Below are positions 1 through 11,270 of a DNA stretch of 64,000 bases, piece after piece. Under the pieces are notes generated by a model, which was given only the letters and a program-made list of their open reading frames with translations, had not been told where the DNA came from and ran no database searches. The stretch's first letter is position 1; each line of letters begins with the position of its first letter. Position numbers and translations under genes: made by a program. The DNA is from Simmondsia chinensis (lineage: Eukaryota; Streptophyta; Magnoliopsida; Caryophyllales; Simmondsiaceae), in contig JAGTTD010000011.1 of assembly GCA_018398585.1 (NCBI GenBank), positions 5,579,001-5,643,000 of the forward strand. Direction: 5' to 3'.

Positions 1-323
1 CTTTGTTTATACTTATCAATGCTCAGTTTGTGCTTGTTTTCACTCCATTAGGGTTGAGCTCAGCTTTTTTATACTCGCACTTGATTCAAGGAGGCCATTT
101 AGACTCATAATTAACATTAACTTCCACTCATTTAGGCATCTTTAGTCACAAGCAGCTAAACTAGCTGAATATCAGCTCTAATTTGAAGAAGTCGAGCCTT
201 TCAAGCCTTGTAACAAGCCAGCTTCAAAGCCCAGATTTACACCTCTAATATTCTTGGACATGTTATGTTATATTATGTATGAAATCTTACAAATACTATG
301 AAAAATCTTGCCAAAAACTGCAG
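1..323 (+). other. BOR intron, 3' part, with GAGCTC-type repeat
   Basis: This is the end of an intron whose acceptor AG is at 322-323. Bases 40-250 contain a degenerate repeat built on gagctc, aggctc and catttag motifs. Similar sequence recurs in the BOR intron at 4105-4400 and at 40075-40340, 46800-46930 and 61655-61830. No coding potential is seen. Confidence 0.5.
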
Positions 324-3300
324 GATATGGCTAAGGTCCCTGCAGCATACATATTTGCGGCCTTTGTCCCAGCTCTGATGGTAGCAGGTCTATACTTTTT
401 TGACCACAGTGTCGCTTCTCAGCTGGCACAGCAAAAGGAATTCAATCTCAAAAAACCTTCTGCTTACCACTATGATATTCTTTTGCTTGGATTTATGGTA
501 TATAGGCTTGCCAATCTCTGTTCAATTTTTTTCTGCATTTTTCATTAACAAAGGGGGTTTTTTAATAAAAAAATCACCTTTAAAAGTTGTCATTTTTCCC
601 TTACCACCACAACTTTTCTACTTTTCAGAAAACCACCTTTAAAAATATAAGTATTTTTTAATCTACCACCTACATTGGCGCCATTAGTTTTTTGTTTAGG
701 CTACACATGGAATTTTACATTTCTTTTATTTGAAAACGTGGGAGATATACACATAGGTTGGTGTTAGCTCACGTAGATAAGCAACATACCATTAATAGTC
801 TCCATGTGCGGGTTTGAATCCCACAACATGCATGTGTCTAGATATTCGAACCTGCGTATAGAGCCACCTCAATAGTATAATGCTTTACCACTTGAGCTAA
901 ACCACGTGTTATTTTCTCCCCAATTTATGTATAATCTAAGTAAAATCAATCATGTAACCCAACGGAATGCTAACAATGTTAATATAGGTAGTTGATTGAA
1001 ATATTTAAACTTTTGAAGATGGTTTTCCAAAAAATTGAAAGTTGTAGTCATTAAGTGAAAAAGACTACTTTTGAAGGTGGTTTTCTATAACAAAAAACCC
1101 TACACAAAATGAACAATATTTTTCTCATATCTTGGCATGATATTGTAGACTTTGCTTTGTGGGTTGATCGGTATTCCTCCATCAAATGGGGTCCTTCCAC
1201 AGTCTCCTATGCATACCAAGAGTCTTGCTGTACTCAAAAGGCAGGTGGGTGGCCCGAATTTCATGTGGATAATCATTGTTTAGGAACCCAGCACAAACGA
1301 GTACCCTCTTTTCCAACTTGAACTCGATAAGACTCACCAGGTTCTAGTTAAGATCATACCTTAAATGGGTTTCTGAACCATTATCTAAGCTTGTTTCATA
1401 AGATATTGGTATGCTAATACTTGGCTCGTTATGGCTTGTCAGTCTAATTGAGTCAAGTTGATCTTGTTGTTTATCTGAGCTTATGTTTGAGCCAAATTAT
1501 TGGATCTAAAAACAAGCCATTACTTAGCAACAAATGATTGTCTTTTAGTGAGTTTTTTTTTTTATCCATTATTGAGTTATCACCAAACAACTATAAAGCC
1601 CTTCATAAGCCCTTAACAAGTTGTTTACATATTTTAACTAGTCAAGCAGCCCTGTTCAAAACAACTCGTTAACCTTATCGAGCATGCTCAAACCCGGATC
1701 ATTTATTATTGAGCCCCCAAGAGGGGGGGAAAAAACTTGCCTCATTCGATTCCAAACACGAGTATAACTTCAGAAAATTGGTTTGTTTGCACTCTAGATT
1801 GTGTCGATTCTGATTCGGATGGTTCAGATGCTTATCATATAATGTATGAAATGACAGTTGATGCGAAGAAAGATGGTAGAGACTGTAAAGGAAAGCGTGA
1901 AGCAGAAAGCTAGCACCTCTGAAATCTATGGAAGGATGGAAGCAGTTTTCATTGAAATGGACCACAGCCCTGATGTGAGTCTTTGTAACACCAAACTCCT
2001 TACGGCATGGCCTTAAATAGAGTTTGTTATGTAACGTAACAACTATCATATAATGGAATTTAAGTTATATGTTACGAGATTGGTCATTTCATAATAATAC
2101 TTTGGTAATATCGTTCATCATGCATATATATTAGATTTCATGAATTAAAGCATGTTATGAATTTCATGGTATGTTAAAGACTAAGAAAGGAGTAAAAACT
2201 GATGTTGTATGGTTATTCAATCAAACTTTTGAAAGGCAAAAGCTAAAAACCAACATATATTTATCTAAAAGCCTCAATGTGATTGTCATGACTTGGTACA
2301 TAAAGCAGGAACTCCCTACTATCATGTTGTATTTCAAATTTTTTTAGTCTAGATTTAGAATCAGGCATGAACCTTATATATCAGGTTAGGCCAAATATCC
2401 AATTTTCAGGGCTTGCTATATATTCCCCTCCATTTATACTGCCTATAGGGCTTTTGCCCAATGAGAGTTGATGAACTTCATTTATCCTCCATTCTAGATC
2501 TAGTGAAAGTTTTCATCGTTCTACCCATAGTTTTTCTCTCATTTGCAGGTTCAAATCATTGTTTTCTTCTCATCTCTTCTCATTTCATCTCATATTTATA
2601 TATTGCTATCTAATTCGAACTCTGATCTTGGGTATTTTGCCTAACACCTACTTCTACAACACTAAGAAACTTCACAATGCAGCCTCCTGGAGTGGTAAAA
2701 GAGCTAGAAGATCTGAAGGAGGCAGTAATGAAGGGGGAGGACAAAACAGGATTCGACCCAGAACACATTGAAGCTTACTTGCCCGTTCGAGTAAACGAGC
2801 AGAGAGTTAGCAACTTGTTACAGTCAGTGCTTGTTGGTGCTGCAGTGTTTGGAATGCCTGTCATAAAGCAGATTCCCACATCGGTTCTTTGGGGTTACTT
2901 TGCTTACATGGCCATTGACAGCCTGCCTGGAAGCCAGTTTTGGGAGAGGATCCTTTTTCTTTTCATCACTCCTAGACGACGCTACAAGTAAGTTCATTTG
3001 TTTCATTTGCATCAAAGTATTTTAGATCATGTCTCTTGCGCATAGTTGCCTAATATTAGTTTGACACTTCACTTGAATTAGACTAAGAACATAGATGGGT
3101 ATTAGAAAATAGCTAAATCAGACCTCCAGAGACATGCCAGTATTTGACTTTTATACCCAAGTGCAAGGTGTGGCGTAAGGGATAATTGCATATTCACAAT
3201 CTCTTAAGAGATAGTAGAACCGTTATTGCTGGTCCCCAGTTTGTCCCAATGATGGGTGGCAGGTAGCCAATCCTAGACGTGCGTTTGAATATGGCATCCC

Positions 3301-5417
3301 CCCTCCCCAGGCATTACCGATGTAAAAGAAAAAGTAGAACCATTATTTGGTTCATTGTATCATAAAATCAAAAATGCCAGCACGTGATGAAATTACATAG
3401 CAGCTTCCTAAATGCATATATATTGTATTTTATTCATTAAAACATTATCAAAAACGTGTTTAGATGTTCAAAACATCAAAGAAGTGTATGATATGACTAT
3501 CCTTTCAAATTTTCTCAAATGCTTGCAAGTGAATTTATAGTTCCTTAAGAACCAACTCACGCTATGTAACATTCACCGCATTTTAAGTGAATTTCCATGT
3601 TCTTACCACTAGACTGAGCCCTCAATAGCATTCATTTCAAACCCAATGGTACATTAATCACATATTTTCCCTTGCCAATGTCACCATTCATTCACATCAC
3701 GGGATTTTCCACATTGTAAATGTTACTAACTCGGTTTCCCAATACTGTAACACAGGGTCTTGGAAGGGCTACATGCATCATACATAGAATCAGTGCCATT
3801 CAAATACATTGCAGCTTTCACCCTTTTCCAATTTATCTATCTCTTGATATGCTTTGGTGTCACTTGGATTCCTATAGCTGGGATACTCTTTCCCTTGCCT
3901 TTCTTCCTTCTCATTCCTATACGCCAACATCTCCTTCCCTTGTTCTTCCACCCCTTTTATCTCCAAGAGCTTGACGCCGCTGAGTACGAGGAGATTGCTG
4001 GCGCCCCACGACGCGCACTTAGCCTGTCTATGGTAAGCTTATTAGATTGTCTTTCGTATTTTTTCTATTGGTTTCTGATGTTTGTGTCAAATGTATGGGT
4101 GTAAAGAAGTTGAAGCTGAGCTCATTTAGCTCGTGGTTTGGGTCCCTAACACTTTGCATGGATCGAGTTCTAATTGAACTAGCTGAGCCTAATGACTTGG
4201 AGTTTGTCTTTGCTTGGTTGACATCAAAAACCAGCTCAGTGAGCTTCAAGTTGAGCATGGCTTTTTTAGGCTCGTTTACGTTTTACTTTGGGTCATTTAG
4301 ATTCATTAGGTTTGAGCTTGACTCATTTAGTTATATTTTAGTCTCATAATTTAGCTCGAAAATGACTCATTTAAGCTCACAAGAGCTTGGATAAGCCAAA
4401 CATTTGGTGCTAATTAATGAATTGGCACATGAGCCCACGTTGTGCATACAACTTGTCTGTCAAGGTAATCTAATCAAATCCTCTATCCTTTTCGACTCTA
4501 CTTAAAATGTTCCATATAAGACATATGATGTAGAAAAACTCAATGTATGAGACAAACAGTCTACTCCACTTAATGTCAATTAGTTTTTGCGTATCCTTTT
4601 GTTCTTTCTGTTTGCGATGTTGGTGATACAGAAATATTGAATTGTTAAAACGTTTAAATGTGAACAGGAAAGGGACAATCCTCTAGGAGAGGAAACAATA
4701 CCAGAAATGTCAGATGCTGAAATTCTAGATGAGCTCACAACCAGCAGAGGGGAGTTCAAGATCAGAAGCCTCAGCTTCGATGACAAAACTCGAAAGGGCG
4801 CCGAGGTTTGATTTACATCGCTTCCATATTTCTCTTATACTAACTAAAAGAGATCAACATATAAGTTTAAGGACCTATTTGGCCAAGCCTCTTCTCTAGA
4901 AAAACAAAGTGTTCTTTTCTGGAAAAAAAAAAATTCACTTTTTTTAGGATTTGACTATGTTTGGTCTAGAAAGAAAAGTATTTTTAAATAAAAACAAAAG
5001 TTGTTTTTCTGCTTTCAAGCAGAAATAGGACAATAGTGCTTCTCCTCAATTCCCATAGACGGTATACTCTTTCCCTTGCCTTTCTTGCTTCTAAAGTAGA
5101 AGCAAGAGCTAAAAATTTTTCAAAAAAAAAAAAAACACCCCCTAACAAAGCATTTTTAACAAAAGTGTTCTTATAAAAAGTGATTATGGAGAAAGCAATT
5201 TTTTCACGACTTCATCAAACATGTCCTTATTAACTATTTCACCTAATATCAATTAGTTTTCATACAAAACCTTACTTTAACTTCTACTTTGACCTCACAT
5301 GTCAATGAAACTTCACAGGATACCATTTTCAGTTTCTTATTCAAACTTTCTGATTCATTTTGGCATATGCTCCATCTTTTTCAGGTCCACCCACAGAATT
5401 TTTCCCAAAGAGAGTGA
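324..5417 (+). CDS. BOR1: Boron (borate) transporter, BOR family, 3' seven exons (partial)
   Basis: Seven in-phase exons with GT-AG borders: 324-497, 1149-1244, 1858-1974, 2683-2987, 3756-4032, 4668-4805, 5385-5417 (TGA). Together they encode the last 379 residues; BOR proteins are about 700 residues long, so roughly the first 320 lie before base 1. BOR proteins are plasma-membrane borate exporters of the SLC4-like (HCO3- transporter) family that load boron into the xylem or remove excess. Visible family blocks are [69 protein letters not shown] and LDAAEYEEI, with several hydrophobic membrane segments. The C-terminal [14 protein letters not shown] block resembles the BOR1 clade, so the symbol is a clade guess. 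I see no frameshift or stop in the exons, so the gene looks intact as far as it is visible. Confidence 0.93.
758..907. repeat. tRNA-like SINE relic with two promoter-box pairs in inverted orientation, in a BOR intron
   Basis: On the + strand an A-box-like TTAGCTCACGTAGA (about 764) is followed by a B-box-like GGTTTGAATCCC at 811-822. On the - strand a second pair faces it: TTTAGCTCAAGTGGTAAAGC (complement of 882-901) and GGTTCGAATATC (complement of 841-852). The two B boxes are only about 20 bp apart. Each half resembles the 5' part and T-arm of a tRNA but neither closes into a full cloverleaf, so it is called a tRNA-derived SINE relic and not a tRNA gene. Confidence 0.45.
4105..4400. repeat. 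GAGCTC-type dispersed repeat in a BOR intron
   Basis: The intron between exons 3756-4032 and 4668-4805 contains many gagctca, tgagcc and aggctcg words in alternating orientation. It is the same compositional family as 40-250 and 40075-40340. No transposon ends were identified. Confidence 0.4.
4869..5230. mobile_element. MITE-like element in the last BOR intron
   Basis: The ends form an imperfect inverted repeat (left AAGGACCTATTTGGCCAAG; the right end read in complement starts AAGGACATGTTTGATGAAG). The interior is A/T-rich with aaaagtgttctt-type words, as in the common plant gtttggycaaa/aaaagtg MITEs. A related block is at 19030-19330. The element carries a 44-bp segment (5049-5092) nearly identical to the coding exon at 3868-3911. 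Confidence 0.5.
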
Positions 5418-6295
5418 AAGAGACAACCATTCAAGCCCATTAAGCACAAAAACCAAAGACTAAAATGTTATGCCAAAGATAGCAAAAATGACGAAACTTA
5501 TCGATTCATCAAATATCGACATGTTACTAGGAGGAGGAACATATCGATGGCAACAAACAAGGGTGATGTTTGAAGCTATATTTCGGGTCACGGGATACGT
5601 AAATCAGTAAGAAATTATCAGGTTTTTACAGTCACGGTACAATAAGTGTTGGTATCAGATATACGGGCTAACTTAATGCATATAGGCATAGTTATTAGCA
5701 GGTTTTTATGTACTAGGAATGTCTTTTTATGCAGCAGTTGTAGAAGTACTGATGCATGTAGGGTATTAAAAGGCACTATTTTGTGATATAGCTATTCTGT
5801 AAGTTGTCAGACATGAAGTAACATTGCATATTTGTAGCTCAACTTGGTTACCATGCTAATTGAAATTTTGAAGGGTGGGATTTCTTTTAAGAAAATACAT
5901 TTTTAGTTAATTTTGTTAATATCAATGAAGTTATGAAATTAAAAGTTTCCATTGTTATTATTGCGTTGTCTCAAATGTTTAGTATGGATCTAGAAGCGAA
6001 GGTCAGTGGGGTGAGGGAACTGGGTCTAGTTTGAGGGTTTTCCATGTACATTTCAGTGTCTTTGAGTCCCTTTCTCCCTTCTCTTCTCTTTTTAAGTTCG
6101 GATCTTATTTTGTTTTCTAAATCAATCTTAGTTTTAAGCGTATTTTTTTTGCCTAACAGTTCTGTATGTTTATGGTAAGCAAAATCCAGAGGACCAGCTA
6201 TTATATTTCAAAAGCTGCAAATTCATAGATTTCAACATTGTTTTGAAAATTTTGTTCTCATTTTGAAGTTGCAAATTTGTAGATATTCAACATTG
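5418..6295 (+). other. BOR 3' UTR and downstream DNA
   Basis: Sequence after the BOR stop codon. The proximal few hundred bases are probably 3' UTR and downstream sequence; no distinctive polyadenylation context was singled out. No other gene or element is recognised. Confidence 0.4.
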
Positions 6296-6790
6296 CTTTC
6301 AGGAAGCTAATATGGTTGTTGATTGGGTAGCTAAATTGGGTCTCGTATTCTTTTCCTTTTGTTCCTTTCTACCTTGCTCCCACTTGTTTTCTATTATTTT
6401 GGCAAATGCATTAAGTTGATCATTCTCTAAGAAGGATTCCAATACTTCTTTAATCTTTATAAAATACATATCAAAAGTTGTCAGTAGAGACTCTTATAGC
6501 CAGTGTGTAGTAGCAGGAATAAGAAATATGGACAACGTTCCTATAAGATTTAGGAAAGTCTATGTTGAAGGAGATAAGGTGATTGTAAATAAGACTGTTT
6601 GGCGGGAGTACAATGTACTTTGAAAATTCCAAAGTATTATTGAAGACATCAAATCAAGAATCAAAGGTTGTAATCAAGTCAGGATTCTTCATGGTTATCG
6701 GGAAGCTAATATGTCAACTAATTGGTTTGCAAAAGACATGCAACAACACCCAAATTGTAATAGTAGGATTCAATCCTCTTGTTTCCAGCT
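6296..6790 (+). pseudogene. Fragments of a LINE-type RNase H (RVT_3-like) domain, two pieces
   Basis: At 6302-6345 the + strand reads EANMVVDWVAKLGL, the C-terminal signature (REANxxADWLAKLG) of plant LINE-type RNase H domains. A second, longer stretch at about 6550-6750 reads VEGDKVIVNK, then IEDIKSRIKGCN and GYREANMSTNWFAK, covering the domain's second half with one stop codon. Both are on the same strand and end in the same signature, so they look like two diverged copies. The second runs directly into the RTE LINE fragment that follows. Confidence 0.5.
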
Positions 6791-6795
6791 AATTA

Positions 6796-7445
6796 TAGCT
6801 AAGTGTAGATGGTTTGGACATGTTAGCAGGAGACCGACCACAGCTCCAGTCAGGAGATGTGAACAGCTACATACCACGCTAGGCAGAAGAGGGAGAGGCA
6901 GGCCAAAGAGGAGTTGGCTGGAGACGATCCGACACGACCTAACCCACCTAAACCTAAGGGGGGAGATGGCCTTAGATAGAGCTCAATGGAGGGCTAGCAT
7001 AGGGGTAGCGGATGCAGCGGGGTAGAGTAGTGCGGCGAATGGCTGGCAGTTTAGGATTTTTAGGCAGTCATAACCTCAGGTAGTGCACGTATCTTCTGTT
7101 TTGTTGTTTTTCGTTTATTCCTCTATTATTGGACATGTACTATTTTGCTTTACTATGTGCCTTAGTTGTCTTCTGTGAGATATATTTTTATAGTGCTAGT
7201 TTTACGCTGCCTCCTGTACTGATGCTTTGTTGTTTCCATGGTTTCCAGGATACCATATTCTCTTGACGACTCGATCTTCAAAATGGGGGTCCTCGGAAAC
7301 AGCCTCTCTTCCACCCGGAAGGGGGAAGGCTGCGTACATCCACCCCCCTAGACACTGCTTAGTGCGGGAGCCACTATGGCACTGGGACTATCGTTGTTGT
7401 CTTTCTTCTAACGCCTTTCTTCGTAAGGGAACGTCTCTTTACCTT
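6796..7445 (+). pseudogene. RTE-type non-LTR retrotransposon, 3' end (5' truncated)
   Basis: The open frame 6796-7025 encodes the extreme C-terminus of plant RTE ORF2: RWFGHVSRRPTTAPVRRCEQ, then RGRPKRSWLETIRHDL and ALDRAQW, ending at a stop at 7023-7025. An untranslated tail follows, with the conserved block at about 7278-7400 (TCGGAAACAGCCTCT, GGGGGAAGGCTGCGTACATC, TAGTGCGGGAGCC) and a CGTTGTTGTC end. Endonuclease and reverse transcriptase domains are missing. A second copy is at 62720-63740, and the same tail occurs without coding sequence at 27901-28065 and 37185-37250. Confidence 0.8.
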
Positions 7446-7473
7446 CATAAAAACATATATTAGAAGTTATAGT

Positions 7474-8256
7474 TGTTAGAGAAATATAGTGAATGAGTGA
7501 TCAAAATATAGCTCTTTATTACAATGAACTTGATCTCGAGATTACAAAATTATGAACAAAACGACTTTAAACAAAATAACATAAGGGAAAGAATTGACCA
7601 AAAAATTGCCGTGTTGTAGAGAGTCCACTGTCCTAAGTCATTTATGCCCCCACAGAGGTACCATGGGATGAATGGCATTCCGACCCCCAAGGTTAACATG
7701 GCACTCACCTAAGCAGTGTACTCCAGGGAGATGGATTAGAATATGCCCCAACTTGCTGAGTAACAAAGGAGAAAATAATTTTGAGAGAGGGAGAGAAAAT
7801 AGAGGATAAGATGAATTCTGAAAAGCCGTGCAAATCGTGTCTATGACAAAACCCTAAGGGACGGTATTTATAGAAAAAAACCCTTACTATTTAAGGAAAA
7901 GATCATGGCCAAGAATTCGCCTCAAACAAGGAAAGTGGAGGATATGGCAGAGCCTAAAAATTCGGCTTCGGTTATGGATAAAAACGGTTTATGGAAAGAG
8001 TGAGAATTGGTGCGGTCAAACGTATACTCGAGAGCTCGAGCTTGTAGCCTCGAGCCTCGAGACTGGTTACACAATAGTACCTTGAGGCAACGCCATCGAG
8101 GTCCACTAAAGAAGGACAATTCAAGCTCGAGCCAAAACCCTCAAGCATTGCCGAAGACACATACTCAGCTCAAGTTTGTTTGCGACAACTTAAGCAAATA
8201 CGTATGTCGTAAAAATAAAAGTTCGGGTTAGAAAAAGTTCATACCACACCACACCA
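7474..8256 (-). repeat. 3' LTR of the copia element
   Basis: 783 bp, beginning TGTTAGAG on the + strand and ending ACACCA. It pairs with 17669-18401. It includes a TATAAATA box (- strand, 7865-7872) and a ctcgag/gcctcgag-rich segment near 8025-8065. Confidence 0.85.
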
Positions 8257-8551
8257 TGAATAAATCCCATTGAACATCAAGAATAACTCCCAAGACAAAT
8301 ATCCGCTAGGATTAGGACACACAAATGGGCTTTAGCCCCATTCCCTCCGCTGTTTCATTTATCAATTTCTTTACAAGGCTTTTTGTTAATAAATCTGCTA
8401 GATTTTTCTTGCTCCTCACAAATTCGAGTGAGATCACATTATTCGTGATCAAATTTCTTACGACACCATACCTGAGGCAAATATGCCTCTACTTGCCATT
8501 ATAAAACTCACTTTGGGCAACTCCAATGACTGCTCGTGAGTCACAGTGTAA

Positions 8552-9743
8552 TCACACTGAAGGCGCTAGTTTCCCCCACAATGGAATGTCTCCAAAGACA
8601 CTCCTTAACCATTCCGCTTCTAAACCTGCCATCTCAAGTGCAATAAGTTTCGATTCTATGGTCGATTTAGCAATATAGGTTTGTTTAGAAGATTTCAAAG
8701 AAATGGCATAAATAGCAAGCACAGATACAATAACCACTAGTATAATGTACTTCATCACAATCAGGCACCCAATTAACATCATAATATCCCTTTAATACAG
8801 CAGGGAATTTCTTATAGTGTAAACCCTAGTTCATAGTACCTTTAAGATATCTTCGCAGCCTTTTCAATGCACTCAATTGCTCATCACAAGGGTTATGGGT
8901 GTAACGGCTAAGTCTACTAACGACATAAACAATATTAGGACGAGTGTAGTTCATCAAGAACATTACGCTGCCAATTATCTTAGCTTACTCAGCCTGTGAT
9001 ACACTATCTCCTGTGTTTCTTTTCAAATGAACACTAGGGACATGGAGTTATAGCTAATATGTCATCAAAGTTTCTCAGTATTTTCTCCACGTAATGGGAT
9101 TGACTCAAGGTCAAACCCTCAGGTGTTCTAGTAATTTTAACCCTGAGTATCACGTCGGCCTCACCTATGCCTTTCATATCAAAATATGTGCTCAAGAAAG
9201 ACTTAGTATCACTCACAATATTCACACTCATTCCAAAGATAAGCATGTCATCAACATATAAGCATATAATCAGACAATAATTATCAATATGCTTAAAATC
9301 CACACATGCATCACCACTCTTTACAACAAAACCATGTGTGACCAAGGTATAATCAAATTTTTGATGCCATTGCCTAAGAGCTTGTTTAAGACCATACAAG
9401 GACTTTACAAGTTTACACACTTTATGCTCCTTACCGGGAACCTTGAACCCCTCGGGTTGTTCCATATAAATTTCTTCCTCAAGGTCACCATTTAAAAATG
9501 AGGTTTTTACGTCCATTTGATGTACTACAAAGTTATGTATAGATGCTAGAGCTATCAGGGCTCTTACAGTGGCAATCTTAGTTACGAGTAAGCAAGTATC
9601 AACGAAATTTATTCCTTATTTCTGGGTATACCCTTTGGCCACCAACCTGACCTCAAATTTCTTTATGGACCCATGAGTCCTTAGTTTCTTTATAAATACC
9701 CATTTACACCCTATAGGTTTGCATCCTTTAGGAAGGTCCACGA
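8552..9743 (-). pseudogene. copia pol: reverse transcriptase (most of it) and RNase H
   Basis: 9743 to 9034 (complement) continues the reverse transcriptase domain that begins at 14949-15050. It reads WVFVDLPKGCKPIG, MDVKTSFLNGDLEEEIYM, LYGLKQALRQW and the catalytic LYVDDML (YVDD codons at 9247-9258, intact). An in-frame TAA lies at 9616-9618 (KGYTQK-stop). RNase H follows, with [37 protein letters not shown] sequence in 8600-8700. This is the copia protein family, which copies element RNA into cDNA inside virus-like particles. More stops lie between the reverse transcriptase and RNase H, so it is a pseudogene. Confidence 0.88.
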
Positions 9744-9748
9744 ACACC

Positions 9749-10118
9749 TGATGCAGCCGTCAATGTCGCACTTGGTGGGTAGGGGTTGGCAACATTGGGT
9801 TGGCAACAAGGAGGACGTGGATGCAGCACATAGAATTTGCTTTTGATTAGGATTAGTTTTTAATTTTCAGATTTTGTTTGTAATTATATTTTAGTATTTT
9901 ATTCTTAGTCAACCAGCTCCTCTATTTAAACAAAAGAAAATCTAGGGTTTTAGCTATTCAATTTTGAAATTAATTTTAAGAATTCTAGGGTTTCTCTCTT
10001 TCTCGGATTGTGAGAAATTGAGCACATTTTTTACCTTATTTTTATTTTCGTAATAAAAGTTGAAGGGAAGGTCGTTGAACCTTCCCATTCCCAAATCCCA
10101 CTTTTACGCGCTATATCA
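9749..10118 (+). repeat. 5' LTR of the gypsy element
   Basis: 370 bp, TGATGCAG...TATATCA. It matches 14559-14943 throughout, and a CTATTTAAAC TATA-like box sits near 9922. Confidence 0.9.
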
Positions 10119-11270
10119 GTTGGTATCAGAGCTCAGAACGACTTCTAAGATAGCCCGTGGACGACAAAGGTACGCTGTTGTTGGAGATGTTTACGAGCGA
10201 GATGTACAACGGCAAACCAAGAGAAGATTAGAGGACATGGAGGAGAAATTCCAGCTAATCGAGCGTTACTTGATTCAATGGGGGCAAATCTCGAGCAGGA
10301 ACTGGGAATCTAACCCCAACACCCGCCGAGGGGGTGATGATGACGAGACGGACAAGAGTTTCCAAAACCATTTTCCGAAAGCTAAGTTACTGGATCGGAG
10401 GCTGCGAAGGCATCAGCCCAATATCGGCAACACCAACAATTTTGATGATCGTAGGTGGGAATACGGTCTCCGGATCGAGATCTCAGAGTTCAACGGAGGA
10501 GGATGCCCAGAGGATTTCTGGAATTGGCTTGATGGAGCTTCCCGAGTTCAAGGAAGTGCCGGAGTGGAAGCAAGCATTGTTGGTTACTACTCAGTTACGA
10601 GGTAGAGCCGCCGCCTGGTGGCAGTAGCTCAAACACATGAGGCTTCATCAAGGGAAGGCAAAGATAGAGTCGTGGGAGAAGATAAACAAGCATATGAGAG
10701 GTGCCTTCCTATCTCACAATCACGCCAAGGTGATGTACCAACGACTGCAAGGGTTGCGTTAGGGCTCCGGATCCATGGAGGAGTACATGGTGGAGTTCTA
10801 CTCATTAGTCTCCAAGAATGACTTGGCAGAAATGGGAGAGCAATTGGCGGCTCGTTATATTGGCTGGTTATAGGAGTCTATACAGGAGGTGTTGAACATG
10901 TTCAACATCTTTTTCGTCTTGGAGGAAAACCAGAGAGCCACGAGCATTGAGCGGCAGCAGAGGCGTTGCCAAGTTGGCGGGGCCTGGATAGCACAGATTA
11001 GCGGAAGGGACCAAGTGAGAGCACTGCCAAATTAGAGTGCATAGAACAGACCAGTAGTCGCCAATACCGATAAGCCGGTTACTCAGGATGTGGCAAGTAC
11101 TTAGAGAACCCATTGCTTCAAGTGTGGAGAGATGGGGCATCGTGCTGCTGAGTGCCATAAGTGTGGCAGATAGGGCAAGGGCTTCAAGTGTGGGGAGATG
11201 GGGCATCGTGTTGTTGAGTGCCATAAGTGTGGCAGATAGGGCAAGGAACTCTTCATCGAGGAACTCCACG
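10060..11270 (+). pseudogene. gypsy gag with duplicated zinc knuckle
   Basis: The frame through 10130-10600 reads gag-like sequence (RRLEDMEEKFQLIERYL, EISEFNGGGCPEDFWNWLD). After a frameshift near 10590 it continues with WKQALLVTTQLRGRAAAWW and MEEYMVEFYSLVSKNDLAE. Zinc knuckles CFKCGEMGHRAAEC and the copy CGEMGHRVVEC come from a 66-bp tandem duplication (11115-11180 and 11181-11246). Each copy ends in an in-frame TAG. Gag packages element RNA in virus-like particles. Confidence 0.78.

Noticed and set aside
758..907. A genuine tRNA gene in the BOR intron
   Set aside because: Promoter boxes are present on both strands, but acceptor and anticodon stems do not close convincingly.
3170..3330. 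Possible SINE in the BOR intron after exon 2683-2987
   Set aside because: Only vague resemblance to retroposon words. No promoter boxes, tail or duplication found.
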